From Gemmatimonadota bacterium (GTDB lineage Bacteria > Gemmatimonadota > Gemmatimonadetes > Longimicrobiales > UBA6960), in NCBI GenBank assembly GCA_022564535.1, contig JADFLD010000096.1:1-7256 (forward strand): DNA of 7,256 nucleotides, written 5' to 3'. The notes under the pieces are model-generated. The model made no database searches and had not been told where the DNA came from. It saw only the letters and a list, made by a program, of their open reading frames with translations. This document shows positions 5,026-7,256 of the stretch, piece after piece. The stretch's first letter is position 1, and each line of letters opens with the position of its first letter. Both the position numbers and the translations under genes were made by a program.

Positions 5026-6504
5026 ATGTCCGAGTCAGAGGGGAAGCAAGAGCTCACAGGACTCGCCCGATCGATCGACGCGCTCTTCACGCGCCCACCC
5101 GAAGCGTCGCTGCCGTCCGGGGACGTGATGTCCGTGGTCGCAGACCTCGACCCCCCCGCTGTCGGAGACGCCACGCTCGAGGCAGATGCCGAAGAGGCGA
5201 AGTTCGATGCTTCCTCCGTTGAGGAGTCGGTAGTCGAAGAACCTCCGGTCGAAGAATCGCCCATAGGGGAGTCCCCCTCTGAGGATCCCGCGCGGGAGGA
5301 AGTCCAGGTTGGGGAGTACTCGGCGGAGGAAGCCCAGCCCGAGGATTCCGAGTCGGAAGAGCCGTTGCTCGAGGAGTACGCGGCGGAGGAGCCGTCGTCG
5401 GATGTTTCGGTCGCCGAGCCTCCGGTGGCGGATTCGGAGCTCGAGCAGGAGGAGGAAGAGGCCGCTCCCATCCAGGAAGCGTTGGAAGAGGTCTCCCAGC
5501 CGATTTCTGCCCCGGAACTCGCGGAGTCGGACGATGACGATGCGGAAGCCGGTCCCTTGGACCTGGCCGTTGAAGCCTACATCGGGGGGCAGCTCGAAAA
5601 GGCGGACGAGATCGCGTCGCTCGCGAATGAGCTTCTCGAGAACAAAGAGGTCGACCCGATCGCGCGAGCCGTCTTCCACCTCACGCTAGCGGCCGGTTCG
5701 CCACCGGATTCGTCGGTGTTCGCGGTGGCCGATTCGATTATTTCGACGGTGGTGCTCGGCCGACTCGCCCACCACATGGGGAGTGAGCGGGACGAGCAGC
5801 GACGGCAGGAATACTATGCGGCCTGCCGGGTCATCGGGGAAGGCATGGCGATCGCCATCCGGAATCATCTGGCGGATTCCACAGATCGGTTGGCGCGGCG
5901 CATACACCGTGACGCGCTTATCGCGATGGGGGACGCCAGCCGGGCGATCATCGAGGAAATGGCGGTCGACGAGAATCGATTCCTGGTCCGCAACGCCGTC
6001 GCGATCTTGGGCGAAATCGGAGGAGATCGCTCTGTGGAGTTGGTCACGAGCGCACTGGCGAATCCGGACGCGAACGCGCGGCGCGAGGCACTTCTCGCGC
6101 TCGCCAAGCTGGGCGACGAGGAGGCCGGCGAGTTGGTTGTCGGACTCCTCGAGGACCCGGAGCCCGACGTGAGGATCGCCGCCGCCATCGCCGCGGGCGA
6201 GCTGAAGGTCGAGCGGGCGTTGCGTTCCATAATCTCCATGTTGGAAGCGTCGAAGGACCCGGATGAGTGCCTGCCGTTGATTCGCGCGCTGGGCCAGCTC
6301 GGAGATCCTGGTGCGGTGGCGTCGATTGAGAAGCATGCGGTTCGCTCGATGTTTTCCAAGCCACCCACCGCGGTTCGCATCGCCTCGTATAGGGCTTTGA
6401 ACAGCATCGGTACGCCGCACGCGCGCAGGCTCCTGAACCAGGCGGTCAGCGACAAGGACCCGGACGTGAAGGCGGCGGTGAAGGAACTGCTTCACATGCG
6501 CTGA
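5026..6504 (+). CDS. HEAT-repeat protein with long acidic disordered N-terminal region
   Basis: A 492-residue protein without signal peptide or membrane helix, presumably a cytoplasmic scaffold. Residues 1-45 look weakly ordered (MSESEGKQELTGLARSIDAL). Residues about 48-180 are extremely rich in Glu, Ser, Pro and Val, and predicted disordered; residues 66-125 hold three 20-residue repeats. Residues about 185-300 are helical (DLAVEAYIGGQLEKADEIAS and on). From about 316 to the end come roughly five HEAT-type helical pairs, for example FLVRNAVAILGEIGGDRSVE (from residue 319), ARREALLALAKLGDEEAGEL and VRIAAAIAAGELKVERALRS. HEAT arrays bind proteins or nucleic acids; the partner is unknown. The ATG at 5026 was chosen because the protein then begins in its polar region; a weak GGTAGG lies four bases upstream, and a GTG at 4969 could add 19 residues. 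It is divergent from the STAS-like gene and convergent with the hydrolase. Confidence 0.85.
   Translation: MSESEGKQELTGLARSIDALFTRPPEASLPSGDVMSVVADLDPPAVGDATLEADAEEAKFDASSVEESVVEEPPVEESPIGESPSEDPAREEVQVGEYSAEEAQPEDSESEEPLLEEYAAEEPSSDVSVAEPPVADSELEQEEEEAAPIQEALEEVSQPISAPELAESDDDDAEAGPLDLAVEAYIGGQLEKADEIASLANELLENKEVDPIARAVFHLTLAAGSPPDSSVFAVADSIISTVVLGRLAHHMGSERDEQRRQEYYAACRVIGEGMAIAIRNHLADSTDRLARRIHRDALIAMGDASRAIIEEMAVDENRFLVRNAVAILGEIGGDRSVELVTSALANPDANARREALLALAKLGDEEAGELVVGLLEDPEPDVRIAAAIAAGELKVERALRSIISMLEASKDPDECLPLIRALGQLGDPGAVASIEKHAVRSMFSKPPTAVRIASYRALNSIGTPHARRLLNQAVSDKDPDVKAAVKELLHMR
5221..5400 (+). repeat. three tandem 60-base units coding a 20-residue acidic repeat
   Basis: Units 5221-5280, 5281-5340 and 5341-5400 align in frame without gaps. 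The second and third share about 38 of 60 bases by hand count, including a 10/10 block (CGGCGGAGGA) at the same offset, and 9 of 20 residues. Glu is kept in all three at unit positions 1, 6, 7, 12 and 17; the second and third share EY(S/A)AEE. The first unit is more diverged from the second (6/20) but matches the third at 9/20. This suggests expansion by tandem duplication within the acidic linker, although low complexity alone could produce part of the match. Confidence 0.5.
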
Positions 6505-6518
6505 GGACGTGGCCTCAG
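6501..6518. terminator. small hairpin spanning the convergent stop codons (possible bidirectional terminator)
   Basis: CTGAGG (6501-6506), a six-base loop, then CCTCAG (6513-6518) form a perfect 6-bp stem. The left arm contains the HEAT gene's TGA and the right arm contains the hydrolase's stop on the other strand; the genes are only 10 bases apart. No T-run follows on either strand, so intrinsic termination would be weak; the symmetry may come partly from the two stop codons. Confidence 0.35.
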
Positions 6519-7256
6519 ACGACGGCGAGCATGCGGCTTAGGGCACGTACGAACTTCGGTACCTCCCACAGGGCGTGGAACAGTGGAAATCGATCCTGCG
6601 CCGAATGACCGAAGAGTCGAGTGACGGTGACGCGTGAGACAGTTCCCGCCAGTGCTTTGCGAAATCGGAGTGCCTCGGTAAAGGGAATCAGGTGATCCCG
6701 ACGACCGTGAAGGATGTGAACGGGTCGGTCGACCGCCTGGAGGGGTGTGCTCACATCGAACAACGGATCGTTCTGGAGCGCGGCAGCCGTGAGATCCTCA
6801 GCCATTTGCAGCGCACTCTTCCGATCGGAAGGCATGTTCGTCGGGAGAGCGAAGAGGTCGAAGACGTGCCGACGTGACTCATCCACATGCTCGCGAAGCT
6901 GGCGAATCTTCGGATCGTAGGACGGGTCCCACGAAGGGGCACCCGTATCCCCCGCGTGCGTAGCCAACTCGCTGAGCGCGTTGGCCACGTCTCCGGCGCT
7001 TTCGTGACCCGGGACGGAGGTCAGATAGTTTGCGGCGACGATCCACCGTCCGTAGGGATCGGGTTCGAGGAAGTGCTCCTGGCCGTTCCACGAGTGCACG
7101 CCTGTCATCATGAAGCGGAAGGTGCTCTCGAGGGCGCAGTAGCCTCCGAAGCCGACCGCCCCTGCAATCTCGTCCCTTAGACTGGCGCTGCCGGCAGCCG
7201 CGATCACGTGCGGCGCCCCGAACGAGAATCCGACAACTCCGACCGGATCGTCCCTT
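6515..7256 (-). CDS. alpha/beta hydrolase (C-terminal part, 5' end outside window)
   Basis: The frame is open from the window edge to the TGA at 6517-6515, giving at least 247 residues. An apparent start at 7207 is internal: the upstream in-frame residues DDPVGVVGFSFGAPHVIAAA contain the nucleophile elbow GFSFG, with the catalytic Ser codon at 7225-7223. The other triad members are visible: Asp in HILHGRRDHLIPF (6697-6695) and His in LFGHSAQDRFP (6607-6605). About 175 residues separate Ser and Asp, leaving room for a helical cap domain (around the stretch with EPDPYGRWIVAANYL and the long helix after SYDPKIRQLREHV). Such enzymes cleave esters, amides or peptides; the substrate cannot be told. 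The N-terminus, oxyanion-hole segment and any signal peptide lie beyond the window. It is convergent with the HEAT gene. Confidence 0.88.
   Translation of the reverse strand, partial: RDDPVGVVGFSFGAPHVIAAAGSASLRDEIAGAVGFGGYCALESTFRFMMTGVHSWNGQEHFLEPDPYGRWIVAANYLTSVPGHESAGDVANALSELATHAGDTGAPSWDPSYDPKIRQLREHVDESRRHVFDLFALPTNMPSDRKSALQMAEDLTAAALQNDPLFDVSTPLQAVDRPVHILHGRRDHLIPFTEALRFRKALAGTVSRVTVTRLFGHSAQDRFPLFHALWEVPKFVRALSRMLAVV

Noticed and set aside
4791..5471. 226-codon Ser-rich open frame on the minus strand
   Set aside because: It is the antisense shadow of the Glu-rich region (GAG/GAA codons read as Ser-rich frames) and spans the divergent promoter region.
6515..7207. Alpha/beta hydrolase starting at 7207
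   Set aside because: The frame continues upstream to the window edge and encodes the nucleophile motif GFSFG, so 7207 is internal.

Overview
The window is GC-rich (by eye roughly 60-65 %), densely coded bacterial chromosome with short or overlapping gene junctions. Secreted M19 dipeptidases, amidohydrolase lipoproteins, DinB-fold proteins, HEAT-repeat proteins and serine hydrolases side by side are typical of Gemmatimonadota and related environmental lineages. That lineage is an inference from gene content; there is no rRNA or marker gene here. I see no tRNA, rRNA, CRISPR array, insertion sequence, phage or plasmid gene.

Layout. (1) 1-221, plus: C-terminus of an M24 metallopeptidase (Xaa-Pro aminopeptidase type). 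(2) 221-533, plus: a small one-helix membrane protein with a coiled coil, overlapping the peptidase stop by one base and carrying a strong Shine-Dalgarno; it is readable only through two successive -1 frame changes, so it is broken, mis-sequenced or recoded. (3) 534-684: non-coding leader with one imperfect dyad. (4) 685-2974, plus: three genes coupled by ATGA stop/start overlaps: exported M19 dipeptidase, DinB-fold protein, and NimA/PNPOx-like flavoprotein. (5) 4762-3006, minus: a SpoIIAA/STAS-like protein with a strong Shine-Dalgarno, overlapping by GTGA an amidohydrolase lipoprotein that runs convergently into the flavoprotein gene. (6) 4763-5025: divergent intergenic region with a C8/pyrimidine tract. 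(7) 5026-6504, plus: a protein with a long acidic disordered N-terminus, including three 20-residue repeats, and a C-terminal HEAT-repeat domain. (8) 7256-6515, minus, partial: an alpha/beta hydrolase whose stop codon shares a small hairpin with the HEAT gene's stop.

How the genes may work together. The peptidase, dipeptidase, amidohydrolase and serine hydrolase point to scavenging of peptides and small amides or esters, with two of these enzymes predicted to be exported. The dipeptidase-DinB-flavoprotein operon could also be read as handling thiol conjugates or xenobiotics, but this is speculation from family knowledge. I did not find a convincing new multi-gene system. The points most worth a second look are the doubly frameshifted small membrane gene, two predicted active-site substitutions in the M24 peptidase, the coupled STAS-like/amidohydrolase-lipoprotein pair, and the acidic-repeat HEAT protein.
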